In this document: positions 10,234 through 22,290 of the stretch, one piece after another
How positions within the stretch are numbered: the stretch's first letter is position 1
How the letters are laid out: each line of letters opens with the position of its first letter
Assembly: GCF_902859725.1 (NCBI RefSeq)
Contig: NZ_CADIJP010000012.1
Coordinates: forward strand, 62,001 to 126,000
Length of the DNA: 64,000 nucleotides
Direction of reading: 5' to 3'
Source: Achromobacter mucicolens
GTDB taxonomy: Bacteria > Pseudomonadota > Gammaproteobacteria > Burkholderiales > Burkholderiaceae_B
Translations under genes and position numbers: made by a program
The notes under the pieces: model-generated
The model's database searches: none
What the model saw: the letters and a program-made list of their open reading frames with translations, nothing else
Told to the model about the DNA's origin: nothing

Positions 10234-10239
10234 TACACT
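10234..10239 (+). promoter_or_regulatory. -10 box of the LysR gene, leaderless arrangement
   Basis: TACACT followed by seven bases and ATG, without a Shine-Dalgarno sequence. The -35 region is weak. It would give the regulator a transcript separate from the ABC operon. Confidence 0.35.
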
Positions 10240-10246
10240 CGCGGCC

Positions 10247-11155
10247 ATGGAAATCTACCAGATCCGCGCCTTCGTCACGGTCGCCCGGCTGGGCAACCTG
10301 ACGAAGGCGGCAGAGGCGCTGTCGCTGACGCAGCCCGCCGTGACAGCACAGATCAAGGCGCTGGAGCAGAGCCTGGGCGTGGCGCTGTTCGATCGCAGCG
10401 GCGGCCGCCTGGCTCTCGCCAAGGCAGGCGAAGTATTGCTGCCAACGGCGGAATCGCTGCTGGTGCTGGGCGCGCAGTTCAAGTCCGAGGCGCAGCAGCT
10501 GCAGGGCAATCTGCACGGCATCGTCGAGCTGGGCGTACCCAGTGAAAAGCCCGATTTCCTGCGGCTGGGCGAGCTGGCGTCGGCCGTGACGCAGCGCTTG
10601 CCGCTGGTTGAGTTAAAGACGCAGACGCAGCCCGCAGCGACGCTGGCCGAACAGGTGAGCACGGGCCGTCTGCCTGCCGCATTGACCATCGCGGCCAACG
10701 CGCCGCGCGGCGTGCTGTGGCAACCGCTGCGCAGTGTGCGCTACCGCATCGCCATGCCCGGCGAGCACGCGGCGGTGCTCAAACGCGGCGGCTGGCGCGA
10801 AGTGGCGCAACTGCCGTGGCTGGACGGGCAGTCCGGCAGCCACACGCATCTGCTGTTGCGCGATATGTTCGAACGGCACGGCCTGTCGCCGCGCATCGTG
10901 ATGCAGAACGACGACCAGGCCAACATGGACGCGCTGGTGCGGGCCGGCGCGGGCTGCGCGCTGCTGCGCGAGGAAACCGCGCTGGCGGGCGCGGCGTCCA
11001 ACGACTTCATCGTGTGGGGCCAGGCGCGCGTGGACGCCGTGCTGGGCTTCATGCTGCCTTACGAACGCGCTAGCGAGCCCGCGCTGGTCGCGTTAAGCTC
11101 GATCATTCAAGCCATCTGGAAACCGCGCGCGCCCATCGCGCCCACCCAGGCTTAA
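10247..11155 (+). CDS. LysR-family transcriptional regulator
   Basis: 302 residues: winged HTH at 1-60 (IRAFVTVARLGNLTKAAEAL, then LTQPAVTAQIKALEQSLGV) and a periplasmic-binding-protein-like effector domain. The position right after the importer genes suggests it controls them; the effector is unknown and may be the transported compound. No Shine-Dalgarno sequence before the ATG (see the -10 entry). Confidence 0.9.
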   Translation: MEIYQIRAFVTVARLGNLTKAAEALSLTQPAVTAQIKALEQSLGVALFDRSGGRLALAKAGEVLLPTAESLLVLGAQFKSEAQQLQGNLHGIVELGVPSEKPDFLRLGELASAVTQRLPLVELKTQTQPAATLAEQVSTGRLPAALTIAANAPRGVLWQPLRSVRYRIAMPGEHAAVLKRGGWREVAQLPWLDGQSGSHTHLLLRDMFERHGLSPRIVMQNDDQANMDALVRAGAGCALLREETALAGAASNDFIVWGQARVDAVLGFMLPYERASEPALVALSSIIQAIWKPRAPIAPTQA

Positions 11156-11181
11156 GGCTCAATTCCCGCAACAAGACTGCA

Positions 11182-11826
11182 ATGACTGAAATCTGGTTTA
11201 TCCGCCACGGCGAAACCGACTGGAATCGCCAGCGGCGCCTGCAAGGCTGGCAAGACATCCCCCTGAACGAATTCGGCATCAACCAGGCCAGCCTGCTGGC
11301 CTCGCGCCTGCACGACGAGGCCAAGCACACGCCCATCCACGCGATCTACAGCAGCGATCTGCAGCGCGCGCACGCGACCGCCGTGCCCGTCTCGGAGCAG
11401 CTTGGCCTGCGCGTGCGCGTGGAGCCCGGCATCCGCGAGCGGGGTTTCGGTGTGCTGGAAGGCCTGGACCATGAGCGCATCGACGTGCTGGCGCCGGAGG
11501 CCGCGGCCGCCTGGAAGAGCCGCGATCCGCTGCGACCGCTGGACGGCGGCGAAACGCTGGGCCAGTTCCAGTCGCGCGTCATCAGCACGGTCGACGATAT
11601 CGCCAGCCGCCATGAAGGCGAGCGCATCCTGCTGTTCACCCACGGCGGCGTGCTGGACATCATCTGGCGCCATGCCTCGGGCGTGCCGCTTAACGCGCCG
11701 CGCGACGCCGCGCTGCTCAATGTCAGCATCAACCGCGTCGGCGTTGATGGACGCAAATGGGAAGTATTGGACTGGGGCGATGTCAGCCACGTGGCAGCCG
11801 AGGTCGGCGACGACGTGGTGCCTTGA
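11182..11826 (+). CDS. histidine phosphatase family protein (phosphoglycerate mutase-like)
   Basis: 214-residue cytoplasmic member of the branch-1 histidine phosphatases. The phospho-accepting motif FIRHGETDWN is at 5-14 (His8), with the second motif SSDLQRAHATA, the acid/base region ERGFGVLEG and the second catalytic His in LFTHGGVLD. Family members act on varied phosphoesters (3-phosphoglycerate, alpha-ribazole phosphate, others); nothing here fixes the substrate, and neighbouring genes do not help. Confidence 0.9.
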   Translation: MTEIWFIRHGETDWNRQRRLQGWQDIPLNEFGINQASLLASRLHDEAKHTPIHAIYSSDLQRAHATAVPVSEQLGLRVRVEPGIRERGFGVLEGLDHERIDVLAPEAAAAWKSRDPLRPLDGGETLGQFQSRVISTVDDIASRHEGERILLFTHGGVLDIIWRHASGVPLNAPRDAALLNVSINRVGVDGRKWEVLDWGDVSHVAAEVGDDVVP

Positions 11827-11893
11827 ATCGGCCCCGGGGGTCTGTGGGTGCCTGAAACCCCTGGAGCAGGTGCGACAGTTGAAGGTCGTTTCC

Positions 11894-11910
11894 GCCGGGT
11901 GTCAGACACC
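11894..11910. repeat. dispersed palindromic repeat, copy 1
   Basis: GCCGGGTGTCAGACACC in the gap between the phosphatase and SDR genes. The core GGTGTC-A-GACACC is an inverted repeat with 6-bp arms. An identical 17-base copy occurs at 48807-48823. Nearby (about 11845) a related GGGTGCCTGA is seen. It looks like a REP-type intergenic repeat. Confidence 0.55.
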
Positions 11911-11930
11911 TGTGCACAACGCAGCCAGGC

Positions 11931-12695
11931 TCAGGCCGTCTTGCGCGGCTTGCGGGGAGCGTTGCGGGCGAGCCTGTCGTACACGGCGTTGGGCAGCAGG
12001 CGCATCAGCTTGGCCACCACGCCCATCTGCCACGGAATCACCGTGTAGCTCGTGCCCCTGTCGATTGCCGCGCGGGCGCGCGACGCGAAGGCGTCGGCTT
12101 CCATCAGGAAGGGCATCGAGTACGGGTTGTGCGCCGTCATGGCGGTTTTGATGTAGCCGGGTGCGATCGTCACCACGCCAATGCCCTGGGCGGCCAGTTC
12201 AAGCCGCAGGCTTTCGCAATACGTCACCACCGCCGACTTGGAGGCGCTGTAGGCGCCCGCCCCGGGCAGGCCGCGCACACCGGCCACGCTGGCGATACCG
12301 ACCAGCCGTCCCGCCCCCGCCGCGCGCATTGGTCCAATGAAGGGCTCGAAGGTGGACACCGTGGCCAGCAGGTTGGTGTCGACGATAGCCTTGAACACGT
12401 CGAAATCCTCGCCATGGTCGGTCAGCGTGCCGGCACTGATGCCCGCGCTGGCGATGACCACGTCCACCTTGCCCTGGCAGAACGCGATGAAGTCCTGCGC
12501 CGCGGCATGCAGCGCCTGGCGGTCGCGCACATCGACGGCATAGCAGCGGTGGGCGCCAGGCAGACTGCCGGCCAGCTCCTGCAGCGCGTCCTCGCGCCGG
12601 CCCAGCAGGCCCAGCGTGGCGCCCGAGGCGGCGTATTGCTGCGCCAGCGCGCGGCCGAGCCCGCTGCTGGCGCCGGTAATGAAGACGTTGACCAT
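11931..12695 (-). CDS. SDR family oxidoreductase
   Basis: 254-residue classical short-chain dehydrogenase/reductase. NAD(P)-binding TGASSGLG at 7-14, structural Asn region VVIASAGIS, catalytic Ser in GIASVAGVRG and YSASK active site (about 151-155), followed by APGYIKTAM. The C-terminal hydrophobic stretch and basic end resemble SDRs of unknown substrate used in lipid or ketone metabolism. It is convergent with the phosphatase gene and separated from carB by a terminator. Confidence 0.9.
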   Translation of the reverse strand: MVNVFITGASSGLGRALAQQYAASGATLGLLGRREDALQELAGSLPGAHRCYAVDVRDRQALHAAAQDFIAFCQGKVDVVIASAGISAGTLTDHGEDFDVFKAIVDTNLLATVSTFEPFIGPMRAAGAGRLVGIASVAGVRGLPGAGAYSASKSAVVTYCESLRLELAAQGIGVVTIAPGYIKTAMTAHNPYSMPFLMEADAFASRARAAIDRGTSYTVIPWQMGVVAKLMRLLPNAVYDRLARNAPRKPRKTA

Positions 12696-12722
12696 GTGTG
12701 CCCGTCGCTGTGTTGGCGTTGC

Positions 12723-12754
12723 AAAGAATTAGGGCACGCTCTCGCGTGCCCTAA
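12723..12754 (-). terminator. rho-independent terminator of carAB
   Basis: Perfect 11-bp stem (TTAGGGCACGC with its complement, 4-base loop), followed by TTCTTT on the minus strand, 15 bases past the carB stop codon. Confidence 0.85.
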
Positions 12755-12768
12755 CGTTGACTACCGGC

Positions 12769-16008
<3,240 letters not shown>

Positions 16009-16018
16009 GATGCAATCT

Positions 16019-17173
16019 TTACTTTTGGCCGGACATCAGGCTGATGAACTTGTCGAACAGCTCGAGGATGTCGTGCGGACCCGGGCTGGCTTCGGGGTGA
16101 CCCTGGAAGCAGAAGGCCGGGCGGTCGGTGAGCTCGAAGCCTTGCAGCGTGCCGTCGAACAGCGACACGTGCGTCACGCGCGCGTTGGCGGGCAGGCTGG
16201 CTGCGTCGACGCCGAAACCGTGGTTCTGGCTGGTGATGAACACGCGCTTGGACGCCAGGTCCTGCACAGGGTGGTTGGCGCCGTGATGGCCCGTCTTCAT
16301 CTTGACGGTCTTGCCGCCCACCGCCAGGCCCATGATCTGGTGGCCAAGGCAGATGCCGAACACGGGCAGCTTCTTGTCCAGGAAGGCACGCGTGGCTTCG
16401 ATGGCGTAGTCGCAGGGCTCGGGGTCGCCGGGGCCATTGGACAGGAACACGCCGTCGGGATTGAGCTTGAAGACCTCTTCGGCGGAGGTCTGGGCGGGCA
16501 CCAGCGTGATGCGGCAGCCGCGGTCGGCCAGCAGGCGCAGGATGTTGCTCTTGACGCCGTAGTCGTAGGCGACCACATGGAACTTGGACTGGTCGGGCGA
16601 CGTGTATCCGCCTTCGAGCTGCCAGGTGCCTTGCGTCCAGCCGGTGCTTTCCTTGATGGACACGACCTTGGCCAGATCCTGGCCGGCCATGCCGGGAAAG
16701 CCGCGGGCGAGTTCAACGGCGCGCTCGGCGTCGGAACCCACGAGGATGCACGCGCCTTGGGCGCCCTTTTCGCGCAGGATGCGCGTGAGCTTGCGGGTGT
16801 CGATGCCGGAGATGGCAACGATGCCCTGCTCATTCAGGTAGTCAGGCAAGGATTGCGTGGAACGGAAGTTCGACACGCGCGCGGGGCAGTCGCGTACCAC
16901 CAGGCCGGCGGCATAGACGCGATTGGATTCCACGTCTTCGGCGTTGACGCCGGTGTTGCCGATGTGCGGATAGGTCAGCGTGACGATCTGGCCGCTATAG
17001 CTGGGATCGGTGAGAATTTCCTGGTACCCGGTCATCGCGGTGTTGAACACCACTTCGGCGACGGTATGGCCAGGCGCACCGATCGACACGCCTCGAAAAA
17101 TGGTACCGTCCGCCAGAGCCAGAATTGCAGGAGGGAAGCGGTTGATCCCCTCGGGAAAGAGTTGCGGCAGCAC
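16019..17173 (-). CDS. carA: carbamoyl-phosphate synthase, small (glutaminase) subunit
   Basis: Hydrolyses glutamine and passes ammonia to CarB. 384 residues: N-terminal CPSase domain ([35 protein letters not shown]) and class I glutamine amidotransferase domain with the Cys nucleophile in [11 protein letters not shown] and the His-Glu pair in [11 protein letters not shown]. The start is GTG at 17173 with GGGG upstream; no in-frame ATG precedes the conserved AILALADGT. First gene of carAB. Confidence 0.97.
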   Translation of the reverse strand: MLPQLFPEGINRFPPAILALADGTIFRGVSIGAPGHTVAEVVFNTAMTGYQEILTDPSYSGQIVTLTYPHIGNTGVNAEDVESNRVYAAGLVVRDCPARVSNFRSTQSLPDYLNEQGIVAISGIDTRKLTRILREKGAQGACILVGSDAERAVELARGFPGMAGQDLAKVVSIKESTGWTQGTWQLEGGYTSPDQSKFHVVAYDYGVKSNILRLLADRGCRITLVPAQTSAEEVFKLNPDGVFLSNGPGDPEPCDYAIEATRAFLDKKLPVFGICLGHQIMGLAVGGKTVKMKTGHHGANHPVQDLASKRVFITSQNHGFGVDAASLPANARVTHVSLFDGTLQGFELTDRPAFCFQGHPEASPGPHDILELFDKFISLMSGQK

Positions 17174-17212
17174 AGTAAACCCCGGTTTTAGAATCGATAA
17201 TCAAACCTTCGG

Positions 17213-17218
17213 ATTATA
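17213..17218 (-). promoter_or_regulatory. carAB -10 box
   Basis: A perfect TATAAT on the minus strand about 40 bases before the carA start. The -35 is poor, which fits a regulated promoter. No PyrR- or riboswitch-like structure was recognised. The rest of the 234-base gap to tal shows no gene. Confidence 0.55.
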
Positions 17219-17407
17219 CCTTGACCGGCCGTTTTTCCCGGAGAACCGCGCCAAATAAGGCCGAAATCGGTGTTTTCGGCTGTTTTGCCCCGCCGTTGCG
17301 CGGCATTCCATGAGCGCCCTCGGCCTTGCGGCGGACAGCGGCGCGGCGGCGTCGGTGATACGCTAGCAGCACCTTCAACCCTAGCCTGCTGCGAGTCGTA
17401 TAAGTCC

Positions 17408-18361
17408 ATGCCCAGCCAACTTGACGCCCTGCGTGATCACACCACCGTTGTCGCCGATACCGGCGATTTCGAAGCCATGAAGGCGTTGCGCCCCACCGAC
17501 GCGACCACCAACCCGTCCCTGATTCTGAAGGCCGTGCAGCAGGACGCCTACCGCCCGCTGCTGGAAAAGACCGCGCGCGAACACCGCGGCGTCTCGACTG
17601 CCGAGCTCATGGATCGCCTGCTGGTCGCCTTCGGCCGCGCGATTCTGGACATCGTGCCGGGCCGCGTGTCCACCGAAGTGGACGCCCGCCTGTCGTTCGA
17701 CACCCGCGCCACCATCGAGCGCGCGCGCGGCCTGATCGCCCTGTACGAGGCCGCCGGCATCCCGCGCGAGCGCGTGCTGATCAAGATTGCCTCCACCTGG
17801 GAAGGCATCCAGGCCGCCCGCGTCCTGCAGTCCGAAGGCATCCGCTGCAACCTGACCCTGCTGTTCTCGCTGCCCCAGGCCGTCGCCTGCGCCGATGCGC
17901 ACGTGCAGCTCATTTCCCCTTTCGTGGGCCGCATCTACGACTGGCACAAGAAATCGGCCGGGGCGTCGTGGGTGGAAGAGGACAACGCCGGCGCGCGCGA
18001 CCCCGGCGTCCAATCCGTCACCAATATCTACCGTTATTACAAGCACTTCGGGATTCCCACGGAGATCATGGGCGCGAGCTTTCGCAACGTCGGGCAGATC
18101 CTTGCCTTGTCCGGCTGCGACCTGCTGACGATCAGCCCGGACCTGCTGAACAAGCTGGCCTCCACCGAGGGCGACGCCCCGGCGCAGCTTCGGGCCGGCG
18201 ACGCGCGCGGTGACATCGAACGCATCGGCGCGGATGAAGTCACGTTCCGCACCCTGCTCAATGAAGACGCGATGGCCAGCGAAAAACTGTCAGAGGGCAT
18301 CCGCCTGTTTGTGGCCGATGCCATCAAGCTGGACGCCCTGATCGACGCGCAGCGAGGCTGA
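17408..18361 (+). CDS. tal: transaldolase
   Basis: Moves a dihydroxyacetone unit between sugar phosphates in the non-oxidative pentose phosphate pathway. 317 residues, TalB-type length. Visible motifs: [13 protein letters not shown] (about 33-45), the Schiff-base Lys in [12 protein letters not shown] (about 130), FVGRIYDW and the C-terminal [10 protein letters not shown]. The ATG gives [20 protein letters not shown], the usual N terminus; the in-frame extension upstream is not conserved-looking. Divergent from carA. Confidence 0.96.
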   Translation: MPSQLDALRDHTTVVADTGDFEAMKALRPTDATTNPSLILKAVQQDAYRPLLEKTAREHRGVSTAELMDRLLVAFGRAILDIVPGRVSTEVDARLSFDTRATIERARGLIALYEAAGIPRERVLIKIASTWEGIQAARVLQSEGIRCNLTLLFSLPQAVACADAHVQLISPFVGRIYDWHKKSAGASWVEEDNAGARDPGVQSVTNIYRYYKHFGIPTEIMGASFRNVGQILALSGCDLLTISPDLLNKLASTEGDAPAQLRAGDARGDIERIGADEVTFRTLLNEDAMASEKLSEGIRLFVADAIKLDALIDAQRG

Positions 18362-18369
18362 GCCAGCGT

Positions 18370-18394
18370 GGCGCGCGGCGGGCTTCCGCGCGCC
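18370..18394 (+). terminator. hairpin between convergent tal and the CMD-like gene
   Basis: GGCGCGCGG/CCGCGCGCC stem of 9 bp with a 7-base loop, followed by CCTTTCC on the plus strand, just after the tal stop. The U-tract is weak. Confidence 0.5.
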
Positions 18395-18400
18395 CCTTTC

Positions 18401-18928
18401 CTACCGGTGATCGTGGGAGTGCACCTGCAGCGCTTCGAGGAACCGCGATACCATGTTGTACGCGGCGATTGTCGCCGTCAGCTCGACCACCAGTTTTTCC
18501 GACCCCATGGCCGCCCGGACGGCGTCGAACACCGCCTCGGGAACCTGCACGTGACGCGTCATGGCGTCCGTGTAGGCCAGCACCGCCCGTTCGCGTTCGC
18601 TGAACAGACCCGAGGTTTCCCACGCATCCAGCGCATCGAGCTGCGCCTGGGACACGCCTTCCTTCAATGCGATCGGCGCATGCTGGTCGGCCTCGTAGGG
18701 CGCACCGTTGATGGCCGCCACCCGCATGATGACGAGCTCGCGCAGATCGCCCGGCAACGTGCTGAGCTGCCGGATCGACGTCAGGTAGTTCAGCCAGCCG
18801 TCGGCCACGGCGGGACTGTGCAGCAGCATCTGATACAGATGCAGCACACTGCCTCGCTGCGCGACGATGCGTTCCACGAGGGGCCGTGCTTCGGGATGAG
18901 TCAAATCAGCGTAGGGCAAACGGGCCAT
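18401..18928 (-). CDS. carboxymuconolactone decarboxylase (CMD/AhpD-fold) family protein
   Basis: 175 residues, all-helical CMD fold: LPGDLRELVIMRVAAINGAPYEADQHAPIALKEG-type core (about 66-100) followed by ERERAVLAYTDAMTRH. The protein has no cysteine, so it lacks the CxxC redox centre of AhpD and is more likely a decarboxylase-like or lactonase-like enzyme of unknown substrate. The ATG at 18928 (MARLPYADLTHPEA) has GGAG upstream; a longer frame begins 111 bases earlier but has no such signal. The His-rich end HSHDHR is notable. Divergent from bphP. Confidence 0.85.
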   Translation of the reverse strand: MARLPYADLTHPEARPLVERIVAQRGSVLHLYQMLLHSPAVADGWLNYLTSIRQLSTLPGDLRELVIMRVAAINGAPYEADQHAPIALKEGVSQAQLDALDAWETSGLFSERERAVLAYTDAMTRHVQVPEAVFDAVRAAMGSEKLVVELTATIAAYNMVSRFLEALQVHSHDHR

Positions 18929-19025
18929 GCGAACTCCGGAAGGTAAGGGGCAGCAAATGCACACATTCTCACAATATCTTTGACATAATGGCACTACATC
19001 CGCGCGTCCACGGTAACCCACTCGC

Positions 19026-21215
19026 ATGAATGCGCCCACAGAATCCTACCCTCAACTCACTCTCGCCAATTGCGATAGCGAACCGATACATATTCCGGGC
19101 GCCATCCAGCCGCTGGGGGCGCTGCTCGCGTTCGACATGGACGGCACGCTACGCTACGCCAGCGAAAATGCCGCCCAGTTGCTCGACACGTGTCTGACGC
19201 TGGACCAGCCTTGCGCGCCCGAGGCGCTGCCGCCCGGCCTGGCGTACTGCCTGTCCACGTGGCTCGGCAACCCTGACCCCATTTTCGATCCGCTGACCAT
19301 CACGCTGGATCGCGCCACGTATGACGTCATTGGTCATCGCAATACCGACGGACTGACCATCGTCGAACTCGAGCGCCGCGCCGACGGCGTCGGCATCGCC
19401 GCGCCCGAGCGCATCTACCGCAGCATCGAGCGCGTGCGCCGGCAGCGCGACATTCCTTCGCTTCTGGACAGCATGGTGCGCGAAGTGCAGCGCGCCACGG
19501 GCTTTGACCGGGTGATGGCGTATCGCTTCCATCCCGACGACAGCGGCGAGATCGTGGCCGAACAGCGCCGCGCCGACCTGGACGACTGGGTGGGCCGCCG
19601 CTACCCCGCCGGCGACATCCCGGCGCAGGCGCGCCGGCTCTACACGGTAAACACCCTGCGCCTGATCGCCGACGCGACCTACCACCCCGTGCGCGTGCTG
19701 AGCGGCCCGTCGCCGGAGCCGCGCGCGCTCGACATGAGCTTTTCGGTCTTGCGCAGCGTGTCGCCCATCCATCTGGAATACATGGCGAACATGGGCGTGC
19801 GGGCGTCGATGAGCCTGTCGCTGGTGATCGGCGGCCGCCTGTGGGGCATGATCGCGTGCCACCACCACACGCCGCGGGCCTTGCCGTACCCTGCCCGCCT
19901 GGCGTGCGAAGCCATGGCGCAGGTCGTTGCCGCCACCGTGTCTGGCATCGAGGCTAACGAGCGGGCTGAACAGTCCCGCCAGAGCGCCGCGCTGGTCAGC
20001 AAGCTGGTCGAGCGCGTGTCGGCCTCTGAAAACATGCATCAGGCGCTGTCGCAGGGCGGTGAAACGCCTGCCTCGCTGGTCCCGAACGATGCCGCGCTTT
20101 GCCTCTGGAGCAACAGCGTCACCGTGTTTGGCGGCATTGCGCCGCGCGGCGAACTGGCGGGCATTCTCAATGCGCTGGACCAGAGCGGGCAGCGCGTGGT
20201 GCACACCACCAACATCGCGCGCGATTTCCCTGAATTGCAGACCGAAATCGTCCCGTATGCGGGGCTGCTTGCCTGCAAGTTCGACCCCATGAACAATGGC
20301 TGGCTGATCTGGCTGCGCAAGGAACAGATCGAGACCCTTGTGTGGGGCGGCAAGCCGGAAAAGCAGTACGCCGTCGGCAGCCTCGGCCCGCGCCTGACTC
20401 CGCGCGGCTCGTTCGAGGCGTGGCGCGAAGTCGTACGCGGGGTCTGTCTGCCCTGGCTGCCATCCGAGCTGGAAGCCGTGGACAATCTGCGCGACGAGCT
20501 CTCGCACATTTCGACCAGCCGCACCGCGGACGTCGACCGCGCCCGCACCGCGCTGCTGGCCATGCTGGGCCACGATCTGCGCGACCCGTTGCAATCGATC
20601 TCCATGGCCGCAACGCTCTTGTCGCGCACCGATACCGGGGCGCGCATGGGCGAGCGCATCCGCTATTCCAGCGGCCGGATGCAGCGCCTGATTTCGCAGG
20701 TGCTGGACCTGTCGCGCCTGCAGGGCGGGCTGGGATTGGGCATCGAAAAGCGGCTGTGCGACCTGTCGGCATTGGTCAACGGCCTCATCGAGGAAAAGCG
20801 CCAGGCCTATCCTGGCCTGCGCATTGAAACTGACGTGCCGGACGGCTTGACGCTCATGGCCGATACCGACCGCATCGCGCAGGTGGTGACCAACCTGATG
20901 AGCAACGCGCGCCAGCACGGCGCGCCGCGCCAGCCCATTGTGGTGAACGCGTCGGCGTCCGGCGACGGCGTCACGCTCAGCGTCACCAACCATGGCGAAC
21001 CGATCGCCGATGACGTGCTTGCGCATCTGTTCTCGCCCTTCAAGCCAGAGTCCGTGGGCCAGTCGCGCAACCGCACCGGCCTCGGCCTTGGTCTGTACAT
21101 CGCCGAGCAGGTCGTGCGCGACCACGGCGGCGACATCTCGGTCCAATGCCGCGACGGGCTCGTCATCTTCACGGTCTCGTTACCCCGCGCCTTGCCGGAA
21201 TCAACCCCCTCTTGA
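19026..21215 (+). CDS. bphP: bacteriophytochrome sensor histidine kinase
   Basis: Red/far-red photoreceptor kinase. 729 residues: PAS (about 10-115) with the biliverdin-attachment Cys16 in ANCDSEPIHIPGAIQPLGAL; GAF (about 135-300) with PAGDIPAQARRLY in place of the usual PASDIP and SPIHLEYMANMGV carrying the chromophore His; PHY (about 315-485) with the tongue motif PRGSFEAWRE; then a HisKA H-box MLGHDLRDPLQ (phospho-acceptor His516) and an HATPase domain (N-box NLMSNARQH, G-box TGLGLGLY). All key residues of a functional phytochrome kinase are present. First gene of an operon ending with bphO, which supplies the chromophore. Confidence 0.97.
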   Translation: MNAPTESYPQLTLANCDSEPIHIPGAIQPLGALLAFDMDGTLRYASENAAQLLDTCLTLDQPCAPEALPPGLAYCLSTWLGNPDPIFDPLTITLDRATYDVIGHRNTDGLTIVELERRADGVGIAAPERIYRSIERVRRQRDIPSLLDSMVREVQRATGFDRVMAYRFHPDDSGEIVAEQRRADLDDWVGRRYPAGDIPAQARRLYTVNTLRLIADATYHPVRVLSGPSPEPRALDMSFSVLRSVSPIHLEYMANMGVRASMSLSLVIGGRLWGMIACHHHTPRALPYPARLACEAMAQVVAATVSGIEANERAEQSRQSAALVSKLVERVSASENMHQALSQGGETPASLVPNDAALCLWSNSVTVFGGIAPRGELAGILNALDQSGQRVVHTTNIARDFPELQTEIVPYAGLLACKFDPMNNGWLIWLRKEQIETLVWGGKPEKQYAVGSLGPRLTPRGSFEAWREVVRGVCLPWLPSELEAVDNLRDELSHISTSRTADVDRARTALLAMLGHDLRDPLQSISMAATLLSRTDTGARMGERIRYSSGRMQRLISQVLDLSRLQGGLGLGIEKRLCDLSALVNGLIEEKRQAYPGLRIETDVPDGLTLMADTDRIAQVVTNLMSNARQHGAPRQPIVVNASASGDGVTLSVTNHGEPIADDVLAHLFSPFKPESVGQSRNRTGLGLGLYIAEQVVRDHGGDISVQCRDGLVIFTVSLPRALPESTPS

Positions 21216-21231
21216 ACCTGGGAGACATAAC

Positions 21232-21597
21232 TTGAACGAAGTGCGCGCCATGCGCGTCCTGCTGGTGGACGACAACGAAATGGGATCGGAACTGCTGGCC
21301 GAGTTCCTGGCGCTTTCGAACCTGGAGACGCGGTGCGCCGCCACCGGCGCCGAAGCCCTGGAGCTGGTCGGCACGTTTGCGCCGGATGCCGTGCTGCTGG
21401 ATATCCTGCTGCCCGACATGGACGGCTACGAGCTCGCCAAGCGCCTGCGCGAACACGCCAATCCGCCGCGCATCTACGCGCTGAGCGGCCTGGCGCGGCA
21501 CGAACGACGCGATGCCATCAATGGCATCTTCACCGGATGGATCGAAAAGCCGGCGGACCCCGACGCGCTCCTGGCCATTCTGCACGAGGCCAACTGA
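21232..21597 (+). CDS. single-domain response regulator
   Basis: 121-residue receiver domain without output domain. VLLVDDNEMGSELL holds the acidic pocket (D13, D14), D57 in AVLLDILLPDMDGYEL is the phospho-acceptor, and WIEKPADPDAL holds the conserved Lys. It is the likely phosphate acceptor for BphP, starting 16 bases after its stop. The start is taken as TTG at 21232, which has GGGAGA six bases upstream; ATG at 21250 would be very close to the first beta strand and has no such signal. With no DNA-binding part it must pass the signal on by phosphotransfer or protein contact. Confidence 0.9.
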   Translation: MNEVRAMRVLLVDDNEMGSELLAEFLALSNLETRCAATGAEALELVGTFAPDAVLLDILLPDMDGYELAKRLREHANPPRIYALSGLARHERRDAINGIFTGWIEKPADPDALLAILHEAN

Positions 21598-21607
21598 CGA
21601 TTCTTCC

Positions 21608-22240
21608 ATGATGCAATCCGACACCCTTGGCCAACTAGCCGTGAAGGGCGTGCAGCTCAAGGTGCTCAGCCAGATCTTTCCGGTACTGCGCCACGAAGTC
21701 CTGGGCCCGCTGTCCAGCGCATCTCTCGCGGCCGCCATGCTGCGCCAGGCCCCTGAAGGCGCCAGCGACGAAGCCGTGCAGCAACGCTGCGAGCGCCTCG
21801 CCGGCGATCTTTCCGACATGCTCGACGAAAGCGTGAACGTGGTGCGCGACCTGGAAGGATGGCTGAGCGACGGCGGCGCCAACGTGGCGTGCGGCGACCT
21901 GTTGCACGACTGCCGCAAGCTGATGTTCTCGCACCTGCTGTTGTCGCACCACGGCATTCGCTGGCCGGAGCAAGTCGCCCACGCCGACGTGCCGCTGTTC
22001 AGCACCCGTTACCTGGTGCTGGCGTGGTTGTTGTGCCTGTTGCCGCTGGTGCCGGCCGACACCCACCTTGAACTGGATGCTTCCGAACCCGGCGTCTGGC
22101 GCGCCCGCGTCCCCGAAGGCGAAGCGGCCTCTGAAAGGCCGCCCGCGTTCGACGCCCAGGAAGTCGAGCTGCTTGCGACGGCGGCTGGCTGGCGGCTGGA
22201 ACGCCAGGACCGGTGCTGGTCGCTGCATCTGCCCGTTTAA
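21608..22240 (+). CDS. kinase-derived histidine phosphotransferase candidate
   Basis: 210-residue protein, not recognised as a named family. Residues about 15-80 look like a dimerisation/His-phosphotransfer domain: VLRHEVLGPLSSASLAAAML is an H-box with His29 and the following Pro. Residues 95-210 have the length of a small HATPase fold, but no N-box, DxGxG or GxGLGL motif is visible, so ATP binding is unlikely. This DHp plus degenerate catalytic domain layout is that of ChpT-like phosphotransferases. It lies between the response regulator and bphO in the phytochrome operon. ATG at 21608 or 21611; no clear ribosome-binding site, so coupling to the preceding gene is likely. Confidence 0.75.
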   Translation: MMQSDTLGQLAVKGVQLKVLSQIFPVLRHEVLGPLSSASLAAAMLRQAPEGASDEAVQQRCERLAGDLSDMLDESVNVVRDLEGWLSDGGANVACGDLLHDCRKLMFSHLLLSHHGIRWPEQVAHADVPLFSTRYLVLAWLLCLLPLVPADTHLELDASEPGVWRARVPEGEAASERPPAFDAQEVELLATAAGWRLERQDRCWSLHLPV

Positions 22241-22290
22241 CCGATTTCATCGAGACGCGTCTGGTCAAGACCCTTCACTTCAAGAACGCC

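Noticed and set aside
17174-17407. Pyrimidine- or arginine-responsive riboswitch or leader peptide before carA
   Set aside because: The predicted leader is only about 35 bases, with no terminator/antiterminator pair and no short reading frame.
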